A stretch of 52,644 bases of DNA from positions 1-52,644 of the forward strand of contig NZ_LPVV01000009.1 of NCBI RefSeq assembly GCF_002362255.1. Direction: 5' to 3'. A program made the translations under genes and the position numbers. This DNA comes from Microbacterium sp. SZ1. GTDB lineage: Bacteria; Actinomycetota; Actinomycetes; Actinomycetales; Microbacteriaceae. Shown here in pieces: positions 25,079 to 32,493 of this stretch. The notes under the pieces are model-generated. The model did not search any database, was not told where the DNA came from, and was given only the letters and a program-made list of their open reading frames with translations. Position 1 is the stretch's first letter; the number at the start of each line of letters is the position of its first letter.

Positions 25079-26029
25079 ATGACATCCTCTGCCGTCCTCG
25101 CGGCGGCCGACACCGCGGAGCGGAAGGGGCGTCCGGCACGCCCCCGCCGCTCCGCGGCGACGCGGCAGGACTGGATCGTCGGCTACACGATGGTCGCTCC
25201 CGTGGTGCTCGGCGCCGTCGCCTTCGTCATCGTCCCGCTCGTCGCGGTCATCTGGTTCTCGCTGCACGACTGGAACGTGCTCGCCAACACGTTCGTGTTC
25301 GCAGGAGCCGACAACTACGAGCGGATGCTGGCCGACCCCGGACTCAGGGACTCGCTGCTCGCGAGCCTGTGGTTCTCCATCGGGCTGGTCGTGCTCAACG
25401 TCACGCTCGCCCTCTTCCTCGCGGTGCTTCTCAACCAGAAGCTGCCGGGAACGACGACCTTCCGCACGTTCTTCTTCTCGCCGGTCGTCGTCTCGCTCGT
25501 CGCGTGGACCATCGTCTGGAGCTTCCTGCTGCAGTCGGACGGCGGCATCAACGGCTTCCTCGCCACCGTGGGAATCGAGGGGCCGAACTGGCTGCGCAAC
25601 GACGTCACGGCGATGCTCGCCGTGATCGTGGTGCAGGTGTTCAAGAACGTCGGCCTCAACATGATCCTGTTCCTCGCCGCGCTCCAGGGCGTGCCGGAGG
25701 AGATCGGCGAGGCGGCGAAGATCGACGGGGCCGGCGCCTGGCGGCGCTTCCGCTCGATCACGCTGCCGATGATCAGCCCGACGATCCTGCTCGTGATGAT
25801 CCTCACCATCGTCGGCTCGCTCGAGGTGTTCGCGCAGATCGCGGTTCTCACCGGAGGCGGACCCGGCAACTCCACGACCGTGCTCGTCTATTACCTGTAC
25901 CAGCAGGCGTTCCGCTTCAACGACTTCGGCTACGCGAGTGCCATCGCCGTGCTGATGTTCCTCATCGTGCTCGTGCTGACGCTCGTGCAATGGCAGACCA
26001 GGAAGAGGTGGGTCTTCAATGAGAACTGA
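25079..26029 (+). CDS. ABC sugar transporter permease, MalF/UgpA type
   Basis: A 316-residue permease with a basic cytoplasmic N-terminus and six hydrophobic helices starting near residue 35 (YTMVAPVVLGAVAFVIVPL). The coupling motif EEIGEAAKIDGAGAWRRFRSITLP is clear. ATG 25079 is preceded by GGAGGG, lying in the end of the binding-protein gene. The last 11 bases overlap the second permease gene. It forms the channel heterodimer with that protein. Confidence 0.93.
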   Translation: MTSSAVLAAADTAERKGRPARPRRSAATRQDWIVGYTMVAPVVLGAVAFVIVPLVAVIWFSLHDWNVLANTFVFAGADNYERMLADPGLRDSLLASLWFSIGLVVLNVTLALFLAVLLNQKLPGTTTFRTFFFSPVVVSLVAWTIVWSFLLQSDGGINGFLATVGIEGPNWLRNDVTAMLAVIVVQVFKNVGLNMILFLAALQGVPEEIGEAAKIDGAGAWRRFRSITLPMISPTILLVMILTIVGSLEVFAQIAVLTGGGPGNSTTVLVYYLYQQAFRFNDFGYASAIAVLMFLIVLVLTLVQWQTRKRWVFNEN

Positions 26030-26948
26030 CGTGATCGACCGGCCGAAGTCCCTCAGCACCCATGCCGTGACGACCGGATCCCCGGAGCGCCGCGAGCGGC
26101 CCGGAGCCGCCACCCGCCGTCGGCGCTGGTTCGCGGGAGGCCTCATCGCGCTCATGGCCGTGCTCAGCATCCCCTTCGTCTTCCCGACGCTGTGGATGAT
26201 CACGAGCAGCTTCAAGCCGATGAGCGAGATCCTGCAGAAGGTCCCGACGCTGTGGCCGGCGAACCCGACGGCCGAGGCGTACGGCGAGGTGTTCCGCCTG
26301 CAGCCGTTCGCGCAGCAGTACTGGAACAGCCTGTACATCGCCGCGCTCGTCACCGTGGGCACGATGCTCGTCGCCGCCATGGCCGGGTACGCGTTCGCCC
26401 GCATCCGCTTCCCCGGCGCGAACGCGCTCTTCCTCGTGGTGCTCGTGGGGCTGCTCGTGCCGAGCGAGGTGACGATCGTCCCGCTGTTCCGCTTCGTGAA
26501 CTCCCTCGGGTTGATCAACACCCACTGGCCGCTGATCGTCATCCCCGTGCTCGGAGCGCCGGCGGTGCTCGCGGTGTTCATCATGCGCCAGTTCTTCCTC
26601 GGGCTGCCGACGGAGCTGGAGGAGGCGGGTCGCATGGACGGGCTCGGCCGCTGGGGCATCTTCTGGCGCATCGCGTTCCCGCTGGCGCGTCCCGCGCTCG
26701 CCGCCGTGGCGATCTTCACGTTCCTGAAGTCCTGGAATCTGTACCTCGAGCCGATCGTGTACCTGTCGAGCAAGGACATGTTCACGCTGCCGCAGGCGCT
26801 GACGCAGTACGTCGACGCCTACGGCGGGCCGATGTGGAACGTGCAGCTCGCCGCGACGACCCTCACGGTCGTGCCGGTTCTGGTCGTGTTCCTCTTCGCT
26901 CAGAAGCAGTTCGTGCAGGGACTCGCCCACACCGGTCTGAAGGGCTGA
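26019..26948 (+). CDS. ABC sugar transporter permease, MalG/UgpE type
   Basis: A 309-residue permease with six helices and the coupling motif ELEEAGRMDGLGRWGIFWRI. It starts within the preceding gene (11-base overlap). The locus contains no ATPase gene. In actinobacteria such CUT1 importers commonly share one MsiK-type ATPase encoded elsewhere, so this is probably a functional but ATPase-dependent system. The C-terminal FAQKQFVQGLAHTGLKG is typical of the family and marks a complete gene. Confidence 0.93.
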   Translation: MRTDVIDRPKSLSTHAVTTGSPERRERPGAATRRRRWFAGGLIALMAVLSIPFVFPTLWMITSSFKPMSEILQKVPTLWPANPTAEAYGEVFRLQPFAQQYWNSLYIAALVTVGTMLVAAMAGYAFARIRFPGANALFLVVLVGLLVPSEVTIVPLFRFVNSLGLINTHWPLIVIPVLGAPAVLAVFIMRQFFLGLPTELEEAGRMDGLGRWGIFWRIAFPLARPALAAVAIFTFLKSWNLYLEPIVYLSSKDMFTLPQALTQYVDAYGGPMWNVQLAATTLTVVPVLVVFLFAQKQFVQGLAHTGLKG

Positions 26949-27048
26949 CCCGGAGCGCCCTCACTCGCATCACGCCCGGTTCCGACCGAGCGCTGTTCGT
27001 CGCGCCCTCGACAGGGCATCCATCGCAGGATCCAACGAAGGAGAAGCA

Positions 27049-29058
27049 ATGAGAACGACAGCCAGCCGTGCGCAGCGACGCGCACTGTCACTCGCCGCCG
27101 TCGCCGTGGCCGCGGTCATGGCGGCGGGAGGCGCCCTCCCCGCCCAGGCGGCACCCGTCGGGTCGGGAGGCGGGGTCACCGCGGAGGTGGCACCCCCGCC
27201 CGCCGACTGGCCGGTCTTCGGCTACCAGGGGATCATCACCGACAAGCTCGACATGATCTACAACCCGACCGACGAGTACATCTTCCCCAGCGTCTTCCAC
27301 GCCGGGGAACACTTCGCGGACCCGCTCGGCGAGTGGTACCTCTACCTCGCGCCGCACGACGATCCCGGCGGGATCGTGCTGATGTACGCCGACAGCCTCG
27401 AGGGTCCGTGGACCGAGTACGCCGCGGGGCCCGTCATCACGAACGACTGGCCGCCGCACTACGGCCCCGTGCCGCATGTGTCGAGCCCCGACGCGTTCTG
27501 GAACGCCGACGAGGGGAAGATGTTCCTCTACTTCCACGGCGACAACTCGGTGACGCGCTTCGCGACGAGCGACGACGGGGTGAGGTTCGAGTACGGCGAC
27601 ATCGCCGTCACGAACGCGATGGGCGACGTGCCGGGCACGCGGAGGATCACCGAGAGCTCGTACGCGCGGGTCTTCGACCACCCCGATCCCGACTCGCCGT
27701 ACAACTACGCGATGTTCTACATGGCCAACGACGACACCCCGATCGCGGGCGGTCTCACCGGCATCCGCCGCATCCGGCTCGCGGAGTCCGTCGACGGGCG
27801 CACCTGGGTCGTCGACCCCGTGCCGGTCGTCGAGCCGGGCGAGGAGGAGGGAGCGAACGTCTCGGGGCCCAACCTCTGGGAGCACGACGGCCAGCTGTAC
27901 GTGCTGTACCACGCGTCGAGCGGCAAGTCCTATTCGCGCACGATCGACCCGACGCTGCGCGACGTCGGGGAGACGCCGATCCTGCTGCACCAGTCGAGCG
28001 GGCTCGGCACCGACACCGGCCGCGTGGCATCGCCGGAGGTCGTGACCGACGGCGGTGAGACGTATCTGTTCTACGAATCCGGAGACCGTCTCGGCGGGAC
28101 CATCGCCTGGGCGAAGGCCGGGGCGGAGACGGTCATCGAGCCCCCGTTCGGCGGGTTCGCCGAGGATGCCGCGAATCCGCTGTTCGCCACCTGCGCCGCC
28201 CCGGGCTCCGACGAGTTCGACGGCGCGCTGGGCGCTCAGTGGGATCGCACGATCAGGGCGGACGCCGCGCGGCACACCGTCACCGACGGCGCGCTGATCG
28301 TCCCGACCTACACGGGCGGGGTGTCGACGGCCCCGTTGCTGCAGCAGGCGCTGCCCGACGAGGCGTGGCAGGTGACGACGAAGGTCGGTCTGACCCCGAC
28401 GCAGAACTTCCAGCAGGCCGGTCTGCTGCTCTACGGCAGCGACACGAACTATCTGAAGTTCGATCTCGGCAAGGCGACGCCGGGACGAGTCGTCGAGCTC
28501 GTGGGCGCGGGATCGCCGGCCTTCACCAGCCAGCAGCGCACCGACGTGAGCGAGGTCTGGCTGCGCCTCACCAGCGACGGGCGCGAGATCGAGGCGTCGG
28601 TGTCGTACGACGGCGCGACGTTCGAGGTGTTCGGCAGTCGGGTGCGGCTGGAGGCGTCTCCGGGAGTGCCCCGCTATACCCACGTCGGACCGTTCGCGTT
28701 CCGGGGAGCCACCGCTGCGGCTGAGCTCCCCGCGACGTTCGACTGGTTCCGCTTCTCGCCGACGCCCGATGCATATGCGGCGTGCGTCGCTGCCGGCACC
28801 GACCCGGGCACGGACCCGGGCCCCGACCCGGGCACGGACCCGGACCCCGGCGCCGGATCGGGCGGCGGCGCCGACCCGTCGACGGGAACGGATGCCGCGG
28901 ACACTGCAGTCTCAGGCGCGGTCGCAGCCGCGCCCCGTCCGCGGGCAGGAGCGCTCGCGGCGACCGGAGCCGACCCCATGCCGTTCGTGCTCGCCGGAGC
29001 GCTGCTGCTCGGCGTCGGGGGCGTGCTCGTGCTGCGACGGAGGAAGCAGCTCGGCTGA
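27049..29058 (+). CDS. Secreted wall-anchored beta-propeller protein, GH43-like
   Basis: A 669-residue exported protein. The signal peptide ends near GGALPAQAAP (~residue 35). Residues ~55-375 carry repeated blades of a GH43/GH32-like five-bladed propeller (DEYIFPSVFHAG, HVSSPDAFW, TESSYARVF, VASPEVVTDGG). A concanavalin-like module (~385-580) has LLQQALPDEAWQVTTKV, as in DUF1349-type domains. A Pro/Asp/Gly linker with TDPG repeats follows. LAATG at 636-640, a hydrophobic helix and RRRK form a sortase E-type wall-sorting signal. Substrate is unknown; it probably releases the sugar taken up by the upstream importer. Confidence 0.82.
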   Translation: MRTTASRAQRRALSLAAVAVAAVMAAGGALPAQAAPVGSGGGVTAEVAPPPADWPVFGYQGIITDKLDMIYNPTDEYIFPSVFHAGEHFADPLGEWYLYLAPHDDPGGIVLMYADSLEGPWTEYAAGPVITNDWPPHYGPVPHVSSPDAFWNADEGKMFLYFHGDNSVTRFATSDDGVRFEYGDIAVTNAMGDVPGTRRITESSYARVFDHPDPDSPYNYAMFYMANDDTPIAGGLTGIRRIRLAESVDGRTWVVDPVPVVEPGEEEGANVSGPNLWEHDGQLYVLYHASSGKSYSRTIDPTLRDVGETPILLHQSSGLGTDTGRVASPEVVTDGGETYLFYESGDRLGGTIAWAKAGAETVIEPPFGGFAEDAANPLFATCAAPGSDEFDGALGAQWDRTIRADAARHTVTDGALIVPTYTGGVSTAPLLQQALPDEAWQVTTKVGLTPTQNFQQAGLLLYGSDTNYLKFDLGKATPGRVVELVGAGSPAFTSQQRTDVSEVWLRLTSDGREIEASVSYDGATFEVFGSRVRLEASPGVPRYTHVGPFAFRGATAAAELPATFDWFRFSPTPDAYAACVAAGTDPGTDPGPDPGTDPDPGAGSGGGADPSTGTDAADTAVSGAVAAAPRPRAGALAATGADPMPFVLAGALLLGVGGVLVLRRRKQLG

Positions 29059-29064
29059 TCCATC

Positions 29065-29104
29065 GACGGCGGCCCATGACCTGACGCGCGGGTCGTGGGC
29101 CGTC
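29065..29104 (+). terminator. Hairpin terminator after the wall-anchored protein gene
   Basis: The 11-base arms GGCCCATGACC and GGTCGTGGGCC (one G-U wobble) are extended by GACGG/CCGTC across a small bulge. There is no T tract. It ends the sugar locus just before the tRNA gene. Confidence 0.55.
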
Positions 29105-29141
29105 GGCACGCGAGCATCGGTGACGAGCAGCGGTGAATCGG

Positions 29142-29212
29142 AGGGGCTGACGGGAATCGAACCCGCGCTGTCTGCTTGGGAAGCAGAAGTTCTGCCATTG
29201 AACTACAGCCCC
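29142..29212 (-). tRNA. tRNA-Gly (anticodon CCC)
   Basis: A 71-base cloverleaf on the minus strand. The acceptor stem is GGGGCTG pairing with CAGCCCC, the D arm contains GTTCAATGGCAGAAC, and the anticodon stem TCTGC/GCAGA encloses the loop TTCCCAA. The T arm CGGG-TTCGATT-CCCG is perfect. The anticodon CCC reads GGG. The discriminator base is T, and no CCA is encoded. Confidence 0.97.
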
Positions 29213-29293
29213 GCACCCGCGTCCGAAAAGCGGGTGATCGCAAGCCTACCCGTCAGGCACGTCACGACCAAAGCGTCGCGCCGACACGGCAAC

Positions 29294-29299
29294 TAGGCT
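29294..29299 (+). promoter_or_regulatory. -10 element of a leaderless dcd transcript
   Basis: TAGGCT lies exactly six bases before the GTG start codon of dcd, with no Shine-Dalgarno sequence, a pattern typical of actinobacterial leaderless mRNAs. Confidence 0.6.
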
Positions 29300-29305
29300 G
29301 GTGCC

Positions 29306-29911
29306 GTGCTTCTCAGCGACCGCGACATCAGGGCAGAACTCGCATCGGGCCGGATCGGCCTGCAGCCGCACGAGCCGGAGATGATCCAGCCGTCGAGCGT
29401 CGACGTGCGTCTGGACCGCTACTTCCGGCTGTTCGACAACCACAAGTACCCGTTCATCGATCCGTCGGTCGATCAGCCGGAGCTCACGCGGCTGATCGAA
29501 GTCGACCCCGACGAGCCGTTCATCCTGCACCCGGGGGAGTTCGCGCTGGGGGCGACGTTTGAACAGGTGACGCTCGCAGACGATGTGGCTGCGCGTCTCG
29601 AGGGCAAGTCGTCGCTGGGGCGCCTCGGGCTCATCACCCACTCGACCGCCGGCTTCATCGACCCTGGATTCACGGGGCACGTGACGCTCGAGCTCGCGAA
29701 CGTCGCGACGCTGCCGATCAAGCTGTGGCCGGGTATGAAGATCGGGCAGCTGTGCTTCTTCCGCTTGACTTCGCCGGCCGAGAACCCGTACGGATCGGGT
29801 CCGTACGGCAACCGTTACCAGGGGCAGCGGGGGCCGACGGCATCCCGGTCGTTCCAGAATTTCCACCGCACGGACGTCGGAGTCACCGACGTCGGAGCCC
29901 TCGGAGGCTGA
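29306..29911 (+). CDS. dcd: dCTP deaminase
   Basis: A 201-residue nucleotide-metabolism enzyme that deaminates dCTP. Residues [20 protein letters not shown] (~102-121) and [11 protein letters not shown] form the active site, with Glu129 as the catalytic glutamate. The M. tuberculosis homologue is bifunctional and makes dUMP directly; the close THSTAG motif suggests the same here, but this is inference. It starts with GTG, six bases after TAGGCT. The next gene begins one base after its stop codon. Confidence 0.95.
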   Translation: MLLSDRDIRAELASGRIGLQPHEPEMIQPSSVDVRLDRYFRLFDNHKYPFIDPSVDQPELTRLIEVDPDEPFILHPGEFALGATFEQVTLADDVAARLEGKSSLGRLGLITHSTAGFIDPGFTGHVTLELANVATLPIKLWPGMKIGQLCFFRLTSPAENPYGSGPYGNRYQGQRGPTASRSFQNFHRTDVGVTDVGALGG

Positions 29912-29912
29912 C

Positions 29913-30431
29913 ATGAGCGACGACAGCACACGCCCGCACGACGACTCGGCGGATGCTGTCGCGCCACCGCCCGCGACCCCGGTTCCCGATGAGCTGCTCG
30001 CCACGCCCCCGGCATCCGACACCCCCCTCCCGGAGGGGCTGCTGACGCCTCCGCCGGCATCCGACGCCCCCGTGCCCGAGGGGCTGCTGACGCCTCCGTC
30101 GGCCGACATCCCACCCGCGGATGCCGTGATCCCGCCCCCTCCGGCGGATGCCGAGCTGCCGACGACCCGCAGCGCTCGCCGCCGTCCGGCCGTGCTCTCG
30201 GACGACGCCCCGTCGGCGGTCGCCGACGACTGGGCGCGTCCGTCGGTGGCGCCGCAGGATCCGGACCCGGGGTCGTACCGCGGGCTCGCGGTGGTGGTCT
30301 TCGCAGTGCTCGTGCTGCTGCTGATCGGCGCGATCGCGGCGGCAGCCTATCTCGCGACCTCGGTCGGCCTGCCGTTCGCGGCGGATGCCGTCGCCGCCCC
30401 GATCGCGGCGGTCGCAGCGCTCGGCGGCTGA
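29913..30431 (+). CDS. Proline-rich single-helix membrane protein
   Basis: A 172-residue protein with a disordered Pro/Ala/Asp-rich cytoplasmic region containing near-identical tandem repeats (PPASDTPLPEGLLTPP, PPASDAPVPEGLLTPP). One transmembrane helix follows (~127-150, AVVVFAVLVLLLIGAIAAAA), with a short hydrophobic tail. I do not recognise a family. GGAGG in the end of dcd lies six bases before the ATG, and the one-base gap makes cotranslation with dcd likely. No link to nucleotide metabolism can be deduced. Confidence 0.75.
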   Translation: MSDDSTRPHDDSADAVAPPPATPVPDELLATPPASDTPLPEGLLTPPPASDAPVPEGLLTPPSADIPPADAVIPPPPADAELPTTRSARRRPAVLSDDAPSAVADDWARPSVAPQDPDPGSYRGLAVVVFAVLVLLLIGAIAAAAYLATSVGLPFAADAVAAPIAAVAALGG

Positions 30432-30486
30432 CGGTGCTCGGCCGACAGCGGCTCGACTGACGCGGCGGAGACCGGCACTCTCTCGT

Positions 30487-30918
30487 TCAGCGTGTCCGCG
30501 AGGCGAGCGCGTACGCTGGAACCGCGACGGCCACGACGACGACGTGCATCACCATGAGCGCGATCACCGCGCCGGTGGTCGTGCCGGGGATGAAGCCCAG
30601 CGCGAGCAGCAGCACATCGGGGATGAACGAGGCGATCGTCACGACCGGGACGAGGATAGACAGCGTCCTGCGCGGGTACTTCGCGTGCCGCCGTACGAGC
30701 GACCAGCCGACCCACCCGGCGGCGACTCCGAGCGTGGTGAAGAGCCCGAACGCGGGCGGGGTGAGGGGTCCGTAGGCGGCGGGTGCGCCGGTCGCGATCG
30801 CGACGGCGGCGACGACGGCATTGAGTGCGATGGCGATGGCGACGGCGGCTGTGAGGATCAGCGCCGCGCGGACGCGTGGTCGGGTCGCGGCGGGCTGTGC
30901 GGGTGTGGTGGCGACCAT
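30487..30918 (-). CDS. Four-helix membrane protein, DUF6069-like
   Basis: A 143-residue integral membrane protein with four hydrophobic segments (~17-43, 55-75, 88-110, 118-138) and a short basic start. Its length and the pattern PLTPPAFGLFTTLGVAAGW suggest the DUF6069 family, recalled rather than searched. AAGGAG lies five bases before the ATG. It is divergent from a TetR regulator with a strong palindromic operator between them, so it is almost certainly the regulator's target. Its physiological role is unknown. Confidence 0.75.
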   Translation of the reverse strand: MVATTPAQPAATRPRVRAALILTAAVAIAIALNAVVAAVAIATGAPAAYGPLTPPAFGLFTTLGVAAGWVGWSLVRRHAKYPRRTLSILVPVVTIASFIPDVLLLALGFIPGTTTGAVIALMVMHVVVVAVAVPAYALASRTR

Positions 30919-30941
30919 GACGACTCCTTGCTCGAGGAATA

Positions 30942-30974
30942 CGGTACTGATCAGTACCGCTATATACGGTACTG
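30942..30974. promoter_or_regulatory. TetR-type operator with extra half-site
   Basis: A perfect 18-base palindrome, CGGTACTGA followed by TCAGTACCG (30942-30959). Another copy of the half-site, ACGGTACTG, lies at 30966-30974. It lies between the divergent membrane-protein and TetR genes and reaches the -35 position of the TetR promoter, predicting autorepression and repression of the membrane gene. Confidence 0.8.
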
Positions 30975-30989
30975 CTCGATCCCGGAATG

Positions 30990-30995
30990 TACAAT
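30990..30995 (+). promoter_or_regulatory. -10 element of a leaderless tetR-type transcript
   Basis: TACAAT lies exactly six bases before GTG 31002. No ribosome-binding site is present, supporting a leaderless start at this GTG. Confidence 0.6.
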
Positions 30996-31001
30996 GGGCT
31001 C

Positions 31002-31589
31002 GTGGGAGCGGACGAGGCGGGCAGGGCGGCGGGTCGCCCGCGCGACCCGGGAGTCGAGTCGGCGATCCTCTCGGCGGTGCAGGACCTCCTCATCGAAGAC
31101 GGCTACGAGGGCACGACCATCGCGGCGGTGGCGGAGCGGGCCCGGTGCGGCCGGTCGGCGATCTACCGCCGCTGGGAGAACAAGGCCGAGCTCGTGGTCG
31201 CCGCGGTCCGGGCGTTGCAGATCACGACCGAAGCGCCCGATACGGGGACTCTTCGCGGTGACCTGCTGGCCGCCGCGCTGCACTTCGCCGACGCGGACGA
31301 GCGCACCGCGACGGTGCTCGCCGGCATCCTCAGCGAGATCGGCCGCGATGAGGAGCTGCGCGCCGTCGCCTATCGCGTGATCGGCGGGCCGCCCGTGGCG
31401 GTGCTGACCGCCGTGATCGAGCGATGGAGGGAACGCGGCGAGGTGCGCGCCGATGCACCCGTCGCGCTCGTCGCCGGGATCGTGCCGACCGCGGCGTTCG
31501 GCAGCGTGAGCCTGCGCCGTCGGGCGCTCGAGCCGGAGACGGTCGCAGAGCTGATCGACCAGGTGGTGCTGCCGGCCCTGCGGTCCTAG
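31002..31589 (+). CDS. TetR family transcriptional regulator
   Basis: A 195-residue repressor. The N-terminal helix-turn-helix (TTIAAVAERARCGRSAIYRRWENKAELV, ~38-65) is canonical. The C-terminal domain (~75-195) resembles the TetR_C_16 or related ligand-binding group. GTG 31002 is chosen over ATG 30987 because a -10 hexamer sits six bases upstream and the upstream ATG has no ribosome site. The adjacent palindrome predicts autoregulation and control of the divergent membrane protein. The ligand is unknown. Confidence 0.92.
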   Translation: MGADEAGRAAGRPRDPGVESAILSAVQDLLIEDGYEGTTIAAVAERARCGRSAIYRRWENKAELVVAAVRALQITTEAPDTGTLRGDLLAAALHFADADERTATVLAGILSEIGRDEELRAVAYRVIGGPPVAVLTAVIERWRERGEVRADAPVALVAGIVPTAAFGSVSLRRRALEPETVAELIDQVVLPALRS

Positions 31590-31609
31590 GCGACTGCCCG
31601 CGGGATGCG

Positions 31610-31643
31610 GAACGCCCCCTCCGGCGGACCGGAAGGGGCGTTC
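31610..31643. terminator. Bidirectional hairpin terminator
   Basis: GAACGCCCC pairs with GGGGCGTTC (9 bases); after one mismatch, TCCGG pairs with CCGGA around the tetraloop CGGA. It sits between the convergent TetR and His-rich genes and would serve both. Confidence 0.85.
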
Positions 31644-31659
31644 GTGAAGGCGCATGCCG

Positions 31660-32391
31660 TCAGGCATCGCGTCCGCGGGTGTAACCGGCGTCGAAGCCGC
31701 GCTCGAAGGCGTGCTGCGCCAGGCGGGTCGCGCGAGCGCCCGGGTGGCCCGGGTACCGGTGCCCAGCGATCTCGGACTCGCCGTGCATGCGGCGGGCGCG
31801 GTCATGTCCGCGGTGGCCGCAGTCGCGGTCGCCGTGCTCGGCATCCGGTCCGAAGTCGCGGTCGAAGCCGTGACGCGGGTCGAAGTCGTGCCGGCGCCCG
31901 AAGGGGCGGCCGAAGCCGTGTCGCGGGCCGAAGCCGTGGCGTCGACCGAAGCCGCGGCCGTGCGTGCGTCCGCGGGGGAGGGGCGTCTCCTCATCCCAGC
32001 CGAGTGCGCGAGCGATGCTCTCGAGGGAGCTCAGCGTCGTGGCGAGGTCCTCCGGCGAGACGGCGTCGGTGACCGTCGCGCGGATGCCGTCGACGAGGGC
32101 GCCGAGCCGGTCCTTGGCGTCGCGCCCCTCGTGGGTGAGCGCCCAGCCGTCACCATCGGCGACGATCCAGCCGCGATGGACGAGATCGTGCAGCTTGTGC
32201 CCGGTGAGCGGGCGGCGGGCGGGCGCCGTTCCGTCCACGACGTTCAGCAGTCGCCAGTCACGGCGCGTCGCGTGCTCGTCGGCGAAGGCTGCGTCGAACT
32301 GCGCGGCCATCAGGCGGTCGACAGCCTTCAGCCAGTAGTCGAGGGAACGGTCGGGGGTCTGTTCGGTGTTCTGTGAGTCGTTGGTGTTCAT
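31660..32391 (-). CDS. Winged-helix protein with His/Gly-rich tail
   Basis: A 243-residue protein. Residues ~15-130 are soluble and look like a divergent MarR/PadR-type winged helix (RDWRLLNVVDG, TGHKLHDLVHRGWIVADGDGWALTHEGR). Residues ~140-220 are low complexity with repeated GRRHGFGPRHGF units and eleven histidines (144-216). Such clusters often bind nickel, cobalt, zinc or copper. The end, AQHAFERGFDAGYTRGRDA, is helical. AAGGA is five bases before the ATG. It is divergent from a MarR regulator that is also His-rich. It may be a metal-sensing regulator, but no experimental precedent is known to me. Confidence 0.75.
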   Translation of the reverse strand: MNTNDSQNTEQTPDRSLDYWLKAVDRLMAAQFDAAFADEHATRRDWRLLNVVDGTAPARRPLTGHKLHDLVHRGWIVADGDGWALTHEGRDAKDRLGALVDGIRATVTDAVSPEDLATTLSSLESIARALGWDEETPLPRGRTHGRGFGRRHGFGPRHGFGRPFGRRHDFDPRHGFDRDFGPDAEHGDRDCGHRGHDRARRMHGESEIAGHRYPGHPGARATRLAQHAFERGFDAGYTRGRDA

Positions 32392-32414
32392 GGGAGTCCT
32401 TAGATGTCAGAGTG

Positions 32415-32481
32415 CATGTGCTTGTCGCAGTGCATGTATATGTAGTGTGACATGGAGTCTGATTACATGTCAAGTCGCATG
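32415..32481. promoter_or_regulatory. Phased CATG motif array in the divergent control region
   Basis: Five CATG cores are centred at 32416, 32434, 32452, 32467 and 32479. The first three are 18 bases apart, the later ones 15 and 12. The last two belong to the 22-base inverted repeat at 32463-32484. Probably binding sites for one or both divergent regulators. Confidence 0.55.
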
Positions 32482-32484
32482 TAA
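32463..32484. promoter_or_regulatory. Operator overlapping the marR-type promoter
   Basis: TTACATG, eight bases, then CATGTAA: a perfect inverted repeat. Its right arm overlaps the -10 hexamer TAAAAT (32482-32487), so a bound repressor would block RNA polymerase. Confidence 0.75.
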
Positions 32485-32487
32485 AAT
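32482..32487 (+). promoter_or_regulatory. -10 element of a leaderless marR-type transcript
   Basis: TAAAAT lies six bases before the GTG start at 32494. No Shine-Dalgarno sequence is present. Confidence 0.6.
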
Positions 32488-32493
32488 CGAGCT

